Positions 25,573 to 34,531 of a stretch of 64,000 nt of DNA are shown here, piece by piece. The notes under the pieces are model-generated. The model was not told the DNA's origin and made no database searches. It saw only the letters and a list, made by a program, of their open reading frames with translations. The position numbers were made by a program, and so were the translations under genes. The DNA comes from Chryseobacterium sp. JM1 (GTDB lineage Bacteria; Bacteroidota; Bacteroidia; Flavobacteriales; Weeksellaceae), in NCBI RefSeq assembly GCF_000737715.1, contig NZ_JPRN01000011.1:62001-126000 (forward strand), given 5' to 3'. Each line of letters begins with the position of its first letter. Position 1 is the stretch's first letter.

Positions 25573-26799
25573 GTGAAATTAATTAGCGTATATACGGGTT
25601 CTTTTAAAGGACTCTCAGAAGAGAGCTGGATGTTGGCGCTGGTCATGCTCATCAATCGTGCAGGTTCTATGGTACTTCCTTTTTTAGGAGTGTACATGAC
25701 GGGCTATCTCCATTTCAGTATAGAAAATTCAGGAATTATTCTGAGCTTTTTCGGAATAGGTTCCGTATTGGGCTCATGGCTTGGAGGTTTGATTACGGAT
25801 AAAATCGGAGAATACCGTGTGCAAAGCCTGAGTCTGCTGCTGAGCGTACCTCTGTTCTGTCTGATTCCGCTTTTTAAAACAGAAGTGGGACTGGCTGCTA
25901 TTATTCTGATTCAGAGCATTGTCAGCGAAACTTTCCGTCCCGCGAACTCTGTGGCGATCACTAAATATGCTAAACCCGAAAATATTACCAGAGCTTTCTC
26001 CCTCAATCGGATGGCTGTCAACCTTGGGTTTTCAATAGGCCCTGCGCTTGGAGGAATATTATCTGCCATTTCTTATGAATTTTTATTTTTCAGTAATGCT
26101 CTGGCCGCCTTGCTGGCTGGTTTAATGTATATCCGGTTCTTCGGAAAACGGAATAAAGAAGCTTCATTAAAACCGAAAAAAGCAAAAGAAGCCATAGCCA
26201 TAAAAAAAGAAAATTCCCCATACCGCGACGGAAAATTCATGCTTTACAGTTTCTTCTGTATGCTGTTTGCCATCTGTTTTTTCCAGTTATTCAGTACCCT
26301 GACTATTTTTTATAAAGATACGGCGCACTTAAGCCAACAGAATATCGGGTACATCCTTGGTTATAGTGGGTTCCTTATTGTACTGCTTGAAATGGGCTTT
26401 GTACAGATCGCGGAAAAGTATTTCAGTCTTGCCTTTACGCTGCTTATTGGAACTATATTGTGTGGTATTTCGTATGCCATGTTAGCATTTGATTATTCGA
26501 TCCTTACCCTTATTGTTTCCATGACACTGCTGTGTATCGGTGAAATCTGGACTCTGCCGTTTATATCTACGATAACCGCGTTGCGCTCCGGTGAAAACAA
26601 CAAAGGGGCTTACATGGGAATGAATGGAATATCCGTTGCTATAGCCTTTATCATTACGCCATATGTGGGAACGATGACTGCAGATAAGCTAGGCTTCAAT
26701 ACACTATGGATAGCAACAGGTGTATTGGCAATAGGTATTGCAATTGGGTTCTATTTTGTAATCCCGTGGATGCTGAAGAAGAGAGTGGGAGAGTCTTAG
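25573..26799 (+). CDS. major facilitator superfamily transporter
   Basis: A 408-residue membrane protein with about 12 hydrophobic helices in two six-helix halves. They are joined by a lysine-rich cytoplasmic loop (FFGKRNKEASLKPKKAKEAIAIKKENSPYRDGK, about 195-227). The loop between helices 2 and 3 has the MFS signature form GGLITDKIGEYRVQ. Resembles drug-efflux-type DHA1 transporters; the substrate cannot be assigned. It begins with GTG at 25573. Divergent from the AraC gene, so the 257-base gap is a shared control region. Confidence 0.88.
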   Translation: MKLISVYTGSFKGLSEESWMLALVMLINRAGSMVLPFLGVYMTGYLHFSIENSGIILSFFGIGSVLGSWLGGLITDKIGEYRVQSLSLLLSVPLFCLIPLFKTEVGLAAIILIQSIVSETFRPANSVAITKYAKPENITRAFSLNRMAVNLGFSIGPALGGILSAISYEFLFFSNALAALLAGLMYIRFFGKRNKEASLKPKKAKEAIAIKKENSPYRDGKFMLYSFFCMLFAICFFQLFSTLTIFYKDTAHLSQQNIGYILGYSGFLIVLLEMGFVQIAEKYFSLAFTLLIGTILCGISYAMLAFDYSILTLIVSMTLLCIGEIWTLPFISTITALRSGENNKGAYMGMNGISVAIAFIITPYVGTMTADKLGFNTLWIATGVLAIGIAIGFYFVIPWMLKKRVGES

Positions 26800-27205
26800 G
26801 GTTTGAGAGTTTGAGAGTTTTTGGATGGAAGATGGAAGTCTGAAGATGGAGGTTGTGAAGGGCTGTAGACAACTATACCATATCTGATTGTTTTTTAGTA
26901 TATCTAACATCAACTAGTATCTACCCCCAATCAATTTTATCGGAGATAAAATCTTTGCGCCTTAATAACACAATATATTCAAATATCTTTGCGCCTTAGC
27001 GATTTAAACTCTTTTTGGAAACGCAAAGGCGAAAGGTACTTAAGTTATGCGAATATGTAAGGTGCAAGAAAATCAAAGATTTTCAGTAAGGCTAACTTCA
27101 TATATTTGAGGGGTAATATTCTTCGATTTACTAAATTGAATGGTATAACAAAAATGTCTGAAATCTGATATCTAAAACATAAAATCTTGATTCTTGTCTC
27201 TAGGC
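26800..27205. repeat. intergenic region made of degenerate repeats
   Basis: Three kinds of low-complexity text: TTTGAGAGTTTGAGAGTTT (about 26803-26822), GGATGGAAGATGGAAGTCTG (about 26824) and the TCTTTGCGCCTTA motif twice (about 26952 and 26988). An inverted CGCAAAGGCG follows near 27021. The same words recur elsewhere in the window. No coding frame supported. Confidence 0.55.
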
Positions 27206-28177
27206 TCATGGTTCTCTCCCCAAAACAATATTCCTTACAATCATCTCTGCATGAATACGCGAGTTCTCAATAAACCAAAGATGCGTATCCTTTCCTCCAC
27301 AAACAACCCCTGCCAGATATAGATTCGGGACATTGGTCTCCATGGTTTCCGGATGATAAAGCGGATTCAGGCAGTCACCATGCAGTTCTATTCCTGAGTT
27401 CCTTAGAAAGTCAAAATCAGGGAGATATCCGGTCAGTGCCAAAACAAAATCATTGTCAATTTCGTTGGTTTGCCCATTTTCATCTTTAAAAATGACGGTG
27501 TTTTCTGTGATTTCTTTTATTTCAGAATTAAAATAAGCTTTGATACTTCCTTCTGCAATTCTGTTTTCGATATCCGGTTTTACCCAATATTTGACGCTTT
27601 TTGAAATTTCAGAGTGGCGGATAATCATCGTTACATCGGCCCCTTTTCTATATGTTTCCAAAGCAGCATCTACTGCGGAATTGCTTGATCCTACCACAAC
27701 CACTTTTTGTTTTGCGTAGGGATAAGGTTCTGTATAATAATGCTTCACTTTTGGAAGGTCTTCTCCGGGAATATTCATCAGATTCGGAATATCATAAAAT
27801 CCTGTGGAAATAACGACGTTTTTTGCTTTGTAAGCCGCTTTTGAGGTTTCAATATCAAAAAGATTCCCGCTTTTGGAAACTTTCAGAACTCTTTCATAGA
27901 GATTGATATTGATTTCTTTGTGTCTTGAAATGCCCTGGTAGTATTCCAAAGCTTCCTGACGACCAGGTTTGGGTGCTGTAGAGATGAATGGAATGCCGTC
28001 GATCTCCAGTTTTTCAGCAGTGGAGAAAAAACGCATGTATAAAGGGTAATGGTATAAGGAATTGACGATGGTTCCTTTTTCTATGATCAGATGGGTTAAA
28101 TTATTTTTCTGGGCTTCAAGAGCACAGTTAAGACCGATGGGGCCGCCTCCGATGATGAGGATGTCTAAAATTTCCAT
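27206..28177 (-). CDS. ypdA: YpdA-family FAD/NAD(P)H thiol-disulfide reductase
   Basis: A 323-residue flavoprotein with an N-terminal FAD motif (IIGGGPIGLNCALEA, 8-22) and a second nucleotide motif (VVVVGSSNSAVDAAL) for NAD(P)H. The SLYHYPLYMRFFSTAEKLEIDGIPF segment and the C-terminal NLYLAGVVCGGKDTHLWFIENSR are typical of YpdA, the proposed bacillithiol-disulfide reductase. It lacks the CxxC of thioredoxin reductases. Bacillithiol occurs in some Bacteroidota, but no bacillithiol synthesis genes are visible here. A TAAATTTG box ends 4 bases before the ATG. Confidence 0.88.
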   Translation of the reverse strand: MEILDILIIGGGPIGLNCALEAQKNNLTHLIIEKGTIVNSLYHYPLYMRFFSTAEKLEIDGIPFISTAPKPGRQEALEYYQGISRHKEININLYERVLKVSKSGNLFDIETSKAAYKAKNVVISTGFYDIPNLMNIPGEDLPKVKHYYTEPYPYAKQKVVVVGSSNSAVDAALETYRKGADVTMIIRHSEISKSVKYWVKPDIENRIAEGSIKAYFNSEIKEITENTVIFKDENGQTNEIDNDFVLALTGYLPDFDFLRNSGIELHGDCLNPLYHPETMETNVPNLYLAGVVCGGKDTHLWFIENSRIHAEMIVRNIVLGREP

Positions 28178-28181
28178 AGAA

Positions 28182-28189
28182 CAAATTTA
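28182..28189 (-). promoter_or_regulatory. -7 element 4 bases before the ypdA start
   Basis: TAAATTTG-TTCT-ATG on the minus strand. With a -7 centre the transcript would begin at or next to the A of the ATG, a leaderless arrangement. Confidence 0.4.
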
Positions 28190-28295
28190 CTTAAAACCAC
28201 GATATGAAGCGAAAAATAGACAACAGAACTTATCTATGAAGACGATTGTATTGGCACCAGTTTTGGTGTTTCTTCAGCATTAAAAAATTGAAAAG

Positions 28296-28940
28296 ATGAA
28301 GAACCTTATTATTCCAATATTCGTATTAGCACTATTGACGGGCTGTAAGAAAACCCCGGAAAAGCCAGTTCCCAACGTGGTAGATTCTATGGCTCTGGCT
28401 AAGGAAAAGAATATTGAAAACACGGCACAACAGAAAAAAACAGATGAAGCAGCTGTAAAAGCAGCTAATGATTTAATTCTGCAGGCTTTGAAAAATAAAG
28501 ATTATAAAACCTTTACCTCCTTTATTCATCCCGAAAAAGGAATCAGTTTTTCAATGTATGGATTTGTAAACCCTAAGGAAGATCAACATTTATCCAAAGA
28601 AGATTTCGAAAAGTTTCAGCCGACAAAGACCTTATTTACTTGGGGCGCTCAGGACGGTTCAGGAGATCCGTACAAAGCCAGCATCAATGATTATCTGACG
28701 AAATGGGTCTTCTCCAAAGATTTCACAGGATCACAATATTCATTAAACAAATTCCAGGCTGGCGGAAATTCACTTAATAATTTAAAGGAGATATATTCCG
28801 GTAAAGACTTTACCGAAAACTATATAAAAGGCACTGAAAAGAATGGTGAAATGGATTGGAAAACCATCCGTTTTGTCTTTGAAGAATTTCAGGGTAAACA
28901 GTATCTGGTGGCTGTGGTGAATGATCAGTGGACGATTTAG
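28296..28940 (+). CDS. lipoprotein of unknown function
   Basis: A 214-residue protein with a lipoprotein signal (MKNLIIPIFVLALLTGC, Cys17) and a Lys/Glu/Ala-rich linker. A compact domain follows (AANDLILQALKNKDYKTFTSFIHPEKGISFSMYGFV...) whose opening resembles an NTF2/SnoaL-like fold. The C-terminus WKTIRFVFEEFQGKQYLVAVVNDQWTI fits such a domain too. No family was named with certainty. Single gene, divergent from ypdA and followed by a dispersed inverted repeat. Confidence 0.7.
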   Translation: MKNLIIPIFVLALLTGCKKTPEKPVPNVVDSMALAKEKNIENTAQQKKTDEAAVKAANDLILQALKNKDYKTFTSFIHPEKGISFSMYGFVNPKEDQHLSKEDFEKFQPTKTLFTWGAQDGSGDPYKASINDYLTKWVFSKDFTGSQYSLNKFQAGGNSLNNLKEIYSGKDFTENYIKGTEKNGEMDWKTIRFVFEEFQGKQYLVAVVNDQWTI

Positions 28941-28980
28941 TGAATTAATTATCATTAAATAACGCAAGGTTATCATAAGA

Positions 28981-29062
28981 ATGCTTCGACTTCGCTCAGC
29001 ATGACATCTCTAATAGGTAACGTAAAGTTTACTAAGTGTCATGCTGAGCGGAGTCGAAGCAT
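28981..29062. repeat. inverted repeat with GTCATGCTGAGCGGAGTCGA motif
   Basis: Arms 28981-29005 and 29038-29062 are reverse complements with one mismatch in 25. The motif CATGCTGAGCGGAGTCGAAG is a dispersed intergenic repeat that I have met in other Bacteroidota genomes. It sits between a lipoprotein gene and the convergent glycosyltransferase and may act as a terminator-like hairpin. Confidence 0.85.
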
Positions 29063-29095
29063 CTATTATATTTTTTGTTCTTATTTTGTTCCAGA

Positions 29096-30397
29096 TTAAC
29101 CTAAAATCTCAACAAGCTTTTTAGTCAGATTTCTTCTTGAAAATTGTTCTATATTCTGAGTGTTTTCAAGCAGAGCTCCTTTTTTCCACAGCTCATATTT
29201 CTCAAGGATAAAATCTTTAACCGCTTTGGAATCTTCGTAGCTGAAATGTTTTCCTGAGGCAGTTTCTTCCAGTATTCTGGAAACATCCGCTTCGCCCGGA
29301 CCGAAAGAAATAATCTGTTTTCCAGTCGCCAGGTATTCAAATATTTTCCCGGGAATAATTCCTTTGGAAGACTCATTCGGGAAATTGGTGATCAGTAACA
29401 GATTGGAGTTCGCCATCTCTTCCACAGCTTTGTCATGGGAGATATAGCCCAGATTCAGGATGTGGTTTTTCAGGCTTGAACTTTCTATTGACTGAAGAAT
29501 TTTATCATCAACTCTTCCGGCAAATTTCAGGGTAAAATGGTCTGCAAAGTCTTTATTTTCTTTGACTAATTCATCAAGAACTTTCCAGAGATTTTCAGGG
29601 TTTCTTAATTGCTCAAGAACTCCGATATAGCTTAATGTGAAAGATTTACTATTTTGTCCGTTCACTGTTTCAATAGGTGAAGAAGAAGCATCACTTTCAT
29701 CAAATCCATTCGTAATACAAACGGCATTGGCTCCCGCTTTTCTGAAGTTTTCAGCATCGGTATAGCTTGTCGCCAGAGTGATATCAGCAGTTTTAAAAAC
29801 GGCACTTTCAAGCTGACGGTGTTTATTATCAGAACTTTTGGTGAGTTTTAAATGTTTGTAATAGGAAATCTCCGTCCATGGATCACGGAAGTCGGCGATC
29901 CATTTCAGATCCGGGAATTTCTTTTTCAGTCCGAGACCGATCATGTGAAGAGAGTGGGGCGGCCCGGAAGTCACGACCACATCTATTTTATTTTCTTTTA
30001 AATACTGTTCCAGGAATTGAATGGAAGGCTTTACCCAAAAAACTCTGGCATCCGGAATGAAGAAATTTCCTCTCACCCAGATTGAAAGCCTGGATTTCCA
30101 GCTTTGGTTTTTACCGACATCAAACTGACCGGCTTTGAATTTTTTATTGCTTTTGTTCAGCTTTTCAGCCAGCTGATAGGGTTCCCAGATTTTGGTTTTT
30201 ACAATTTCTATATTGTGTGGAACATCTTTTAAAAGACTTTCATCGAGTAGGGGATAGCTTGGATTTTCGGGCGTGTAGATCACCGGACTCCAGCCGGATT
30301 CGGGCAGATATTTTGCAAACTTCAGCCATCTTTGAACACCAGGACCTCCCGCAGGAGGCCAGTAATAGGTGATGATCAGTATTTTTTTTTGTTCCAT
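29096..30397 (-). CDS. glycosyltransferase family 4 (GT-B fold)
   Basis: A 433-residue enzyme. The N-terminus ILIITYYWPPAGGPGVQRWLKFAKYL is typical of GT4-type acceptor domains of Bacteroidota. The C-terminal donor domain contains LSYIGVLEQLRNPENL, a SHDKAVEEMANSNLLLI segment and the Glu-containing GIIPGKIFEYLATGKQIISFG motif. Probably transfers a sugar from a nucleotide-sugar donor to a surface glycan or lipid. Lies 26 bases downstream of the YfhO gene, so likely the last gene of a DUF4834-YfhO-GT operon. Confidence 0.88.
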   Translation of the reverse strand: MEQKKILIITYYWPPAGGPGVQRWLKFAKYLPESGWSPVIYTPENPSYPLLDESLLKDVPHNIEIVKTKIWEPYQLAEKLNKSNKKFKAGQFDVGKNQSWKSRLSIWVRGNFFIPDARVFWVKPSIQFLEQYLKENKIDVVVTSGPPHSLHMIGLGLKKKFPDLKWIADFRDPWTEISYYKHLKLTKSSDNKHRQLESAVFKTADITLATSYTDAENFRKAGANAVCITNGFDESDASSSPIETVNGQNSKSFTLSYIGVLEQLRNPENLWKVLDELVKENKDFADHFTLKFAGRVDDKILQSIESSSLKNHILNLGYISHDKAVEEMANSNLLLITNFPNESSKGIIPGKIFEYLATGKQIISFGPGEADVSRILEETASGKHFSYEDSKAVKDFILEKYELWKKGALLENTQNIEQFSRRNLTKKLVEILG

Positions 30398-30423
30398 TAA
30401 CCTTGAACAATAACTTTTAAACG

Positions 30424-32964
30424 TTAAACAGTTTTCTCAACGAGCTGTTCTTTTTTCTTATTCTTATTCGTCCAGAAGATCCCGAAGCCACTCAGTGCGA
30501 TAAACAGTCCGAAGCATAGCAGCGACAGCCATTTACCTTTTTCTATCACTTCCGGTTCAAAGACCATTCTGATGTTGTGGGTTCCTGCAGGAACGTGTAC
30601 CGCACGCAAAAGATAATCTGCCTTGATATAAGGAACTTCTTTTTCGTCTACAAACATTTTCCAGCCATGAGGATAATAGATCTCAGAGAATACAGCCAGC
30701 TGAGGGGTTTTCGACTGAGATTTGAATTCCAGTTCGTTCGGCTGATATTTCGTTAAATTGATAAATGCCGTTGAATCTGCCTGCACTGTTTTCCCAGTGA
30801 AATAGGCTTTATCTTCTGCCGCCATCACAGCTGTTTTCTTACTGTCGATTACTCCGATAGATTTGATTTCTTCGTCCGGCGTGTTCACGAATTTAAGGTC
30901 GCTTACAAACCATGCATTTCCGTTGGCTTTGGCATTCGGCATGGCCTGAGGCTTGTCCGGGCCGCCCATTACCCAGTATTTTGCATTAAGAAGATTAAGG
31001 ATATTCGGTACTTTCACAGAGTCCATCACCTGGAAATATTCATTGATCACGTCATCATATCTTCTCAGTTTCACGGCATGATAGCCTCCGATTGAAGATT
31101 TGAAATAAGACGTATTCGTCTCGCTGAATGTTCCTAAAATATTATTGAAAACCCTGTAGTGTGTTTTATCTCTTTCAGCAATGGTTTCAAGCGTTTTATT
31201 AACGTTCACATTGGCCACGATAGATTCTAAATTCGGATTTCCCTGAACTTTTTCCGCCAGAAGATCTGAACTTTCTGTCTGGAAAGGATTTTCAGCGAAT
31301 ACTTTGTCTACATAATTTTCATCATTCAGATAACGCTTGTTTACCGTCCAAAGATCGAATAAACTCACGGCTCCAATGATGATCAAAGCGATGTTCTGGC
31401 TCAGTTTCTTCTTCATGGTCATGAAAAGAACTGCGGCCGTTATCGCTACGTATAGCAATGCTTTTATCGCATCAATTCTGAATAATTTAAATCGCTCTTC
31501 AGATAGATAATCCAAAAGGAAAGGTGGGAAATAGGTTTTTTCACCGTCTGTATAAAAGCCAAGTAGTGATTTTCCAAAAAGAAGAAGAATCAGAAGAAAC
31601 CCTAAAGTTCCTCCGCTTACATAGATAAGGATTTTCTTTTTGTATTCCTCCGTTAATTTTTCATCGGTAAAGAACCTGTAGATCCCGATAATAGCAATCA
31701 GAGGGAATAATAATTCCACAACGACTAAGATAGAAGATGGTGCTCTGAATTTGCTGTAAAAAGGAACGTAGTCGATAAAGAAGTCAGACAGCGGCATAAA
31801 GTTGCTTCCCCACGCCAGCAGAACGGTCAGAATGGATGCTCCGAGGATCCAGTATCGGTATTTTTTCCATGCAAAGAAGAATCCTAATAAAGCAAGGAAA
31901 CATACAACGGCTCCCTGATAGGCAGGTCCTGAGGTTCCCGGCTGGTCTCCCCAATAGGTAACCCCGTTGAATCCTTTTGAAATTCTGTCCATTTCAGCCT
32001 GTGAGCCTACATTTTCCTGGATAAGTTCCTGAACTTTATTCATCATTTCCTTAGCTTCAGGTTCCTGGCTTCCGCCACCCATCAATCTTGGAATGAAAAG
32101 ATTCAGTGTTTCCAGTTTTCCGTAGCTCCACATCAGAATGCTGGTTTTATCCAGTCCTGATTCTCCTGAAGTATGGCTGTCATTGGTAAGGATCTGCTTT
32201 CCACGTACCGTTTCTTTGATGTACTCGGAATTGGCCATAATCCTTTGAGAGTTCATCCCGACACCTATGGCACATGAAGCAGCAATAATTCCGGATGAAA
32301 TCAGAAAATGCTTCATCGGAATTTTTTTCTGGATTGCTCTTACCAGCTCGGAAAGGAATAAAAATCCTAAGGCTAGGAAGAGATAATACGTCATCTGCGG
32401 GTGGTTGGCTGCAATCTGAAGTCCCATAAACAGGGTCGTTGCAATGAATCCCCAGATATACTGTTTCCGGATATAGACTAATATGATTCCGGCAAGAAGC
32501 GGTGCGAAATACTCGATGGTATTGACTTTACCGTTGTGTCCTGCCGCAATAATGATATAAAAATAGGTGGATAAGCCAAAGAAAGTGGCGCCCAGTAAAG
32601 CGTATTTCCAGTTTCTGACGGCTACCATTCCAAGGAAGAAAAATCCTGCAAAAAGGAGGAAAAGATAATTGACCGGTCTTGGCAGGAAGTTTAGGTTGCT
32701 GTCGATCTTTTTGATGATGTCACCTTTGAACTGGCTTCCCATCTGATAGGTGGGCATTCCGCCAAACATGGAATCACTCCAGTAGGTTTCGTTTCCGGTA
32801 TCGGCTCTGTAGTCGAGAAGTTCTTTTGCGCCTCCTCTGTACTGTACGATATCATGCTGAAAAAGCTGTTTTCCTGAAAAAACAGGGGTGGAGTATAAAA
32901 ATGCTAAAACTATAAATACAACGAGTGAAATTGCAATATAAATTAAGTTTTTATTTTTAGCCAT
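30424..32964 (-). CDS. YfhO-family membrane protein (GT-C-like fold)
   Basis: An 846-residue polytopic protein with about 13 hydrophobic helices. A large luminal loop carries GGMPTYQMGSQFKGD near residue 70. A C-terminal extracytoplasmic domain ends in FSEIYYPHGWKMFVDEKEVPYIKADYLLRAVHVPAGTHNIRMVFEP, followed by a last helix. That end and the overall layout are typical of YfhO, a GT-C-like family linked to glycosylation of envelope polymers in Firmicutes. Operon with the GT4 enzyme supports a glycan role; the acceptor is unknown. Confidence 0.88.
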   Translation of the reverse strand: MAKNKNLIYIAISLVVFIVLAFLYSTPVFSGKQLFQHDIVQYRGGAKELLDYRADTGNETYWSDSMFGGMPTYQMGSQFKGDIIKKIDSNLNFLPRPVNYLFLLFAGFFFLGMVAVRNWKYALLGATFFGLSTYFYIIIAAGHNGKVNTIEYFAPLLAGIILVYIRKQYIWGFIATTLFMGLQIAANHPQMTYYLFLALGFLFLSELVRAIQKKIPMKHFLISSGIIAASCAIGVGMNSQRIMANSEYIKETVRGKQILTNDSHTSGESGLDKTSILMWSYGKLETLNLFIPRLMGGGSQEPEAKEMMNKVQELIQENVGSQAEMDRISKGFNGVTYWGDQPGTSGPAYQGAVVCFLALLGFFFAWKKYRYWILGASILTVLLAWGSNFMPLSDFFIDYVPFYSKFRAPSSILVVVELLFPLIAIIGIYRFFTDEKLTEEYKKKILIYVSGGTLGFLLILLLFGKSLLGFYTDGEKTYFPPFLLDYLSEERFKLFRIDAIKALLYVAITAAVLFMTMKKKLSQNIALIIIGAVSLFDLWTVNKRYLNDENYVDKVFAENPFQTESSDLLAEKVQGNPNLESIVANVNVNKTLETIAERDKTHYRVFNNILGTFSETNTSYFKSSIGGYHAVKLRRYDDVINEYFQVMDSVKVPNILNLLNAKYWVMGGPDKPQAMPNAKANGNAWFVSDLKFVNTPDEEIKSIGVIDSKKTAVMAAEDKAYFTGKTVQADSTAFINLTKYQPNELEFKSQSKTPQLAVFSEIYYPHGWKMFVDEKEVPYIKADYLLRAVHVPAGTHNIRMVFEPEVIEKGKWLSLLCFGLFIALSGFGIFWTNKNKKKEQLVEKTV

Positions 32965-32995
32965 GCTGGTTATTATCTTTTATTTCTTGGAATAT

Positions 32996-33223
32996 TTACC
33001 TTTTATCTTTACTTTCTTTTACCTCTTCATAGTCAACTGTTTCTGCATCCCAGTTGAGGTTCTGTTTATTCTTATTCGAGTTGTTGAGATCCTGCTGCTG
33101 TTTGTTATCTCTATTGTTATTAAACCTATAACTGTAAAAAGATTTATAGAACACCCTTCTCAGGATATTCCAGACAAAGAAAATAACGATGGCTGAGAGT
33201 ACTAACTCAAGAATGTACTTCAT
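32996..33223 (-). CDS. DUF4834 family small membrane protein
   Basis: A 75-residue protein from ATG 33223. One N-terminal helix (ILELVLSAIVIFFVWNILRRVFY) precedes a long Asn/Gln/Lys-rich disordered tail ending NWDAETVDYEEVKESKDKR, which is the conserved DUF4834 signature at its C-terminus. The frame continues upstream to 33277, but those 18 residues precede the helix and look non-coding. It stops 31 bases before the YfhO start and is probably the first gene of that operon. Confidence 0.78.
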   Translation of the reverse strand: MKYILELVLSAIVIFFVWNILRRVFYKSFYSYRFNNNRDNKQQQDLNNSNKNKQNLNWDAETVDYEEVKESKDKR

Positions 33224-33384
33224 AATTTCTAATTTAAATTCAAGTGTATGGTTTAATGCGTAAAGTTTAAAATTCAAGGGTACAAAATAATCCTGAAAGT
33301 AATTACCAATGGTAACAACTTCCTCTCAAACTCCAATACCCTTTCAATCTTAAATCTTCAGACTTTAAAACGTCTTTAATTCAA

Positions 33385-34434
33385 TTATTTTGCAGAAGGA
33401 TTGATCATCACAGAAGATTTTGAGATGCTTTTCATAGACTGTGACTGTTTTCCGTCTGAAATAGTCTCGGTCTGAGTTGTTTTTACATCAATATTCTGGT
33501 TCGCGATCCATCCTGTGCTTTGGTCAAACTTAATCACACCGTTCTGAGCAAGCTCACTGCTAAGGCTGTGTGTAATTGGTCCCTGCGTTTTCTTTTCCGT
33601 TTTCTTAGGAATTCCTCCTGTCACAGAAATTTCTGCAGTTCCGTTTCCTACACTTTTTAATGTATAATTTGAAGTTACCTTCATGGTTCCGCTTGCATCT
33701 GCATTTTCAGTAGTGGTCCATTTTTCTCCGATTTTAGCTCCTTTTTTAGGGATAATCGTTAAGTTTTTAGAAAGTTGCTCTTTCAATACTTTTTCGTTGA
33801 AAGTTTCCTTAAGACTAGCTACAACGCTTGCCTTTTGATTGGCATCTTTAACAAGAGTTCCTACCGCAGTGGTTACTTTGGTATAAACTGCATCAAAACC
33901 TGTAATGGAGATCACATTTCCTTTAGTGTCCATTTTCATGTTAAGCTTGTTGCCGGTAAGTGCTCTGTTGATATTCCAGATCATTTTAAGGTCATCTTCT
34001 TTTGGAATAGCCTGCTTGGTATCTACGATGATGGTTTTACCCTGTGCACTTTGTGAATTTCTTTTAGCCACAAGATTAAGCGTCATGTCATATACATTTC
34101 CCTTGATATCGTTTACCGTGAAATTCATCTCATCTGTAGACTCACTCGTTGCTGTGATTGATTTTCCCTGAGGATCTTCCATCGTTTTTACGTCTCTCTG
34201 GTAAGTGGTAAGAGGATAAGTCTTTCCCTTTTCCAGTTTAAAAGTTTGAGTGAAAACTCCTGCAGAATCTTTGATCGCCGGGTTTTCCGCCACTTTAGCT
34301 ACAGAATCGGCAGGAACTTCTACCGTAACTGTTTTTCCTGTTTTAGGATCTACTTTAGTGATGGTTGCCGTTTCTTTTTTACAAGATACAAGAGCTATAG
34401 ATGAGATAAGCATTAATGCTGCTACGTTTTTCAT
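33385..34434 (-). CDS. DUF6263-type lipoprotein
   Basis: A 349-residue protein from ATG 34434 with a lipoprotein signal (MKNVAALMLISSIALVSC, Cys18). It is strand-rich and Thr/Lys/Ser-rich: DEMNFTVNDIKGNVYDMTLNLV, then NRALTGNKLNMKMDTKGNVISITGFDAV and KKGAKIGEKWTTTENADASGTMKVTSNYTL. The order of these pieces is that of DUF6263 proteins of Bacteroidota, whose function is unknown. Probably faces the periplasm. It follows rlmB by 97 bases on the same strand. Confidence 0.75.
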   Translation of the reverse strand: MKNVAALMLISSIALVSCKKETATITKVDPKTGKTVTVEVPADSVAKVAENPAIKDSAGVFTQTFKLEKGKTYPLTTYQRDVKTMEDPQGKSITATSESTDEMNFTVNDIKGNVYDMTLNLVAKRNSQSAQGKTIIVDTKQAIPKEDDLKMIWNINRALTGNKLNMKMDTKGNVISITGFDAVYTKVTTAVGTLVKDANQKASVVASLKETFNEKVLKEQLSKNLTIIPKKGAKIGEKWTTTENADASGTMKVTSNYTLKSVGNGTAEISVTGGIPKKTEKKTQGPITHSLSSELAQNGVIKFDQSTGWIANQNIDVKTTQTETISDGKQSQSMKSISKSSVMINPSAK

Positions 34435-34531
34435 TTGAAATTTTTTAAGTTTAAATTTTACTGATATTTTCGTTCTGTGTATCAATAACGATACCATAAA
34501 CGTCATCATAAAACACTTCTGGCCCTACTGA

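Noticed and set aside
32963..33196. 77-residue hydrophobic frame on plus
   Set aside because: Antisense to the DUF4834 and YfhO starts; the DUF4834 C-terminal signature on minus is convincing.
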